Source: Helicobacteraceae bacterium (GTDB lineage: Bacteria; Campylobacterota; Campylobacteria; Campylobacterales; Helicobacteraceae). From it: a DNA stretch of 8,087 nt. Within the stretch, counting starts at the first letter, position 1, and every line of letters begins with the position of its first letter. Where the stretch lies: NCBI GenBank assembly GCA_029258405.1, contig JARHYY010000034.1, forward strand, positions 1 to 8,087. The letters are read 5' to 3'. A program made the translations under genes and the position numbers. Shown piece after piece: positions 6,134-8,087 of the stretch. The notes beneath the pieces were generated by a model. The model did not search any database. It had not been told where the DNA came from and was given only the letters and a program-made list of their open reading frames with translations.

Positions 6134-6301
6134 TTATTCTGTGAAACAATCATCCTTATCTGTCTTATACTCCAAAACTTCATCTTTTGTTGTTTTGTTT
6201 GTTTCATTTTTTACATGAGCATTTGTATCTGATGTATTTTCTCTTTTGTTATATTTAATATGAGTAAAGACATCATTGTTAAAGCTTGAATTTATTATCA
6301 T
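6134..6301 (-). CDS. Small hydrophilic protein of 55 residues, unknown function
   Basis: I do not recognise this protein. It begins MIINSSFNNDVFTHIKYNKR, continues rich in Lys, Asn, Thr, Asp and Glu, and ends in CFTE, with a single cysteine at residue 52. No signal peptide or membrane segment is visible. It is probably a real gene because the ATG is preceded by AAAGGAG (minus 6313-6307) at a five-base spacing, the best ribosome binding site in the window, and by an AT-rich TATTAT-like -10 near 6327-6322. The start 'M-x-x-NS' followed by polar residues resembles that of many uncharacterised Campylobacterota proteins, so it could also be the truncated start of a longer gene. It is codirectional with the toxin genes and ends 101 bases before the DUF1561 start. 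Confidence 0.55.
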   Translation of the reverse strand: MIINSSFNNDVFTHIKYNKRENTSDTNAHVKNETNKTTKDEVLEYKTDKDDCFTE

Positions 6302-6633
6302 TATTACTCCTTTAATTAGGTATAATACTAAATATCGTCAGTTTTTGTTTTTTATTTATATGTTTTCAATTAAAAAACGATAAGCCATTAGATTTCATGA
6401 ATCAAGTCTTTATAGATAGACAATAATAAAGAATGAGTTTTGATATGTCTAAATCAATAGAGTTATGGCAATTATTGCTTTTTATGCTGTGTTTTTAAGT
6501 TTCATAGTGATATTATATCATATAATAAAATATGCTTTGCAAGGTTTTACTCATTCTTTAACTTATTAAGAGTTCTTAGAATTTTTGTGTAAAAGTTTTC
6601 TTGCTTGTTGATAAAGTTAGGCTGGAGAGTGGT
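6302..6633. other. Divergent intergenic region with one doubtful mini-ORF
   Basis: This is the upstream region between the 55-residue gene (minus) and the lipoprotein gene (plus). It contains TATAAT at 6521-6526, which could serve the lipoprotein with a leader of about 100 bases, and a hydrophobic 34-codon plus-strand ORF at 6465-6569. I see no tRNA, repeat array or clear terminator. Confidence 0.5.
6465..6569 (+). CDS. Possible 34-residue single-pass membrane peptide
   Basis: The ORF starts MAIIAFYAVFLSFIVILYHI, a run long enough for one transmembrane helix, followed by a short polar tail ending THSLTY. The only ribosome-binding hint is AGAG just before the ATG, with poor spacing. Hydrophobic ORFs of this length arise easily by chance in AT-rich DNA, so I list it only as a candidate. 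It ends 64 bases before the lipoprotein start and could be cotranscribed with it. Confidence 0.2.
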   Translation: MAIIAFYAVFLSFIVILYHIIKYALQGFTHSLTY

Positions 6634-7824
6634 ATGAAAAATACAAAAAAAAGTAATCTATTTATGCTTATATGTTTTTGTTTGATAGCTTTTGGTTTTG
6701 TAGCATGCAATGATAATAAAAGTGATTCCAACAAGGAAATTGAAGAAATTGAAAACAAGCAGAATGCACCTAAGGATAATAGTGTTAGTGAATGTGATAA
6801 GGCAAATATCAATATCACACCTAAGGCTTTGAGCAAGCAAGAGCTTAATGATTTGCTCGGGATAATTAAGGGTGAGGGTAAATTTTATGCTTTAAAAGGT
6901 ATGTTTGATAATAAAGAGAGTAGGGCATATTTTGTTTATAATGATGGTGCTGAAGAGTTTTATTATAGCCTCACATTGCTAGATTTTAGTGATAGCGATA
7001 GGCATAAATTATTAGATACCGCTACAACAAAGATTGGTTTTGAAAATGGTTTATTAGTTATTGAGGGTGTTTTTAACGATCGATTACAGCAAAAAGAATT
7101 TAAGTTTAAGCAAGATAGGGATTCTATGTTAAATGAATTATCTCTTATAAGAAATGTATTGAATACAAAAAAAGGTGATGAGGACAATACAATAGAATAT
7201 GCAAGTACGATAACAAAAGTATTTATTCCTCCGTGCAATAATCTCCCAAAAGATATATATGACAAACTCAATAATAATTTATCTATGGGGGCTATGAGTA
7301 AAAATGATTTAAGTGATAAAATTATGGCAGAAATGCAACAGCAATATGAAATAAAAAAAGAAGAGTGGAATTCAAATTGGGAGATTAGAGAAGATATATA
7401 TGTCTATTTTGTGGATTCTCATATACTTGAATTTATGCAGATTGATTATGTATATACAGGTGGGGCTCATGGTGTTTATACAAAAAATATGCTCGCATAT
7501 AGTCTTGATAATGGCGAGAAATTGTCAAATGATATAAATAGTGTTTTTGATATGTCAAAAAGTGATGAATTATTATATATAATAAATGAAAAGCTTAAAG
7601 AAGAGCCATATAAAAGCAAGGTATTTGAAGAATCGCTTCCTATAGATACATTGCCACAGACAATTTTTATAGATTCTAATTTTGTTATTTTTGTATGGCA
7701 AATATATGACATAGCCCCTTATTCTAGCGGAACAATAGAAATGCCTATAAATCTCAATGAGCTCAAAGAATTTATAAAAGCAGATTCACCATATAAATAT
7801 CTCTTTGATAATAATGTTTATTGA
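6634..7824 (+). CDS. Lipoprotein with a DUF3298/RsiV-like C-terminal domain
   Basis: The 396-residue protein starts with a basic, hydrophobic leader and the lipobox FVAC-N, so C25 should be lipidated and the protein anchored in a membrane facing the periplasm or surface. A charged linker (26-60) follows. Residues about 82-160 form a beta-rich repeat-like module (FYALKGMFDNK...GVFNDRLQQKEF). Residues about 190-390 resemble the DUF4163/DUF3298 pair, with the family hallmark YTGGAHG (274-280) and the later YDIAPYSSG (358-366) before a final strand and helix. In Gram-positive RsiV this fold binds lysozyme; here there is no sigma-factor-binding domain or membrane-spanning helix, so a direct RsiV role is excluded and the ligand is unknown. 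The ATG at 6634 follows GGAGAG. A TTG at 6601 would add 11 residues that do not look like a leader. It is convergent with the ABC gene, six bases away. Confidence 0.8.
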   Translation: MKNTKKSNLFMLICFCLIAFGFVACNDNKSDSNKEIEEIENKQNAPKDNSVSECDKANINITPKALSKQELNDLLGIIKGEGKFYALKGMFDNKESRAYFVYNDGAEEFYYSLTLLDFSDSDRHKLLDTATTKIGFENGLLVIEGVFNDRLQQKEFKFKQDRDSMLNELSLIRNVLNTKKGDEDNTIEYASTITKVFIPPCNNLPKDIYDKLNNNLSMGAMSKNDLSDKIMAEMQQQYEIKKEEWNSNWEIREDIYVYFVDSHILEFMQIDYVYTGGAHGVYTKNMLAYSLDNGEKLSNDINSVFDMSKSDELLYIINEKLKEEPYKSKVFEESLPIDTLPQTIFIDSNFVIFVWQIYDIAPYSSGTIEMPINLNELKEFIKADSPYKYLFDNNVY

Positions 7825-7830
7825 CGATAT

Positions 7831-8087
7831 TTATATTCTTTCATCTGCCCATGCTTTTGCATAAAGTCCATTTTGAGCAAGAAGCTCTACATGTGTGCCA
7901 GATTCGGCTATAATGCTACCTTTTGGGGTTTTTTGTAGCATAATAATACAATCACAATGCTGTATGCTTTTGAGTTTATGGGCTATGATAATAACACTTT
8001 TATTTTCTGTAAGCTTATTTATTGCTTTTTGCAAGGCGTATTCATTAAGCACATCAAGATTTGAGCTTATTTCATCAAGCAAAACAA
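7831..8087 (-). CDS. ABC transporter ATP-binding domain, C-terminal part (exporter type), cut by the window edge
   Basis: Only the last 84 or so residues are visible; the gene continues beyond the right edge. They contain the end of a Walker B motif and D-loop (VLLDEISSNLD), the H-loop histidine in SVIIIAHKLKSI, and the usual exporter ending 'G-x-I-x-ESGTHVELLAQNGLYAKAWADE'. This pattern belongs to MsbA/CydCD/multidrug-type transporters in which the ATPase is fused to a six-helix membrane domain. The Walker A and signature motifs lie outside the window, and the substrate cannot be told. The D-loop reads SSNLD instead of the common SALD/ASLD, a minor change. There is no visible terminator in the six bases separating it from the convergent lipoprotein gene. 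Confidence 0.9.
   Translation of the reverse strand, partial: VLLDEISSNLDVLNEYALQKAINKLTENKSVIIIAHKLKSIQHCDCIIMLQKTPKGSIIAESGTHVELLAQNGLYAKAWADERI

Noticed and set aside
1..8087. CRISPR array, tRNA, rRNA or riboswitch
   Set aside because: I saw no regularly spaced repeats, no cloverleaf-like sequence with T-loop motif, and no conserved riboswitch core on either strand.

Overview
The window is AT-rich DNA from a host-associated Campylobacterota bacterium, most likely an enterohepatic Helicobacter (a Campylobacter is the alternative). I base this on the complete cytolethal distending toxin (CDT) operon, the low GC, the TATAAT-type -10 boxes with little -35 signal, and the style of the MsrB and DUF2325 proteins. 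The species cannot be named from the sequence alone.

Layout from left to right. Positions 1-284 hold the decayed 3' end of an IS200/IS605-type tnpB gene. Next is a divergent pair: a small cysteine-rich DUF2325 protein (332-691, minus) and methionine-R-sulfoxide reductase MsrB (834-1190, plus), which share a 142-bp promoter region. A very AT-rich stretch of about 650 bp (1191-1843) holds no gene that I can support. Positions 1844-6032 form a toxin island read entirely from the minus strand. In transcription order it contains a 632-residue secreted protein of the DUF1561 type (the family that includes the Leptospira 'virulence-modifying' proteins), then cdtA, cdtB and cdtC. A 55-codon ORF with a near-perfect ribosome binding site lies upstream on the same strand (6134-6301). 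On the plus strand, 6634-7824 encodes a lipoprotein with an RsiV/DUF3298-like C-terminal domain. It converges on the 3' end of an ABC-transporter ATPase gene that runs off the right edge.

How the genes fit together. CDT is a tripartite AB toxin: CdtA and CdtC are lectin-like delivery subunits, and CdtB is a DNase I-fold nuclease that acts in the host nucleus. Every CdtB catalytic residue I can check is intact, the CdtA aromatic patch is conserved, and the three genes are tightly packed, so the toxin looks functional. The DUF1561 gene just upstream encodes another secreted protein with a ricin-type lectin N-terminal half and a separate C-terminal domain. Its lectin signature (CI-x-AP...LSPC...QQW-x-I) closely matches the one in the neighbouring CdtA. 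The most interesting reading is a combined island carrying two AB-type toxins: classical CDT plus a single-chain lectin-effector protein. Each has its own candidate promoter. Functional cooperation is inference, not something the sequence proves.
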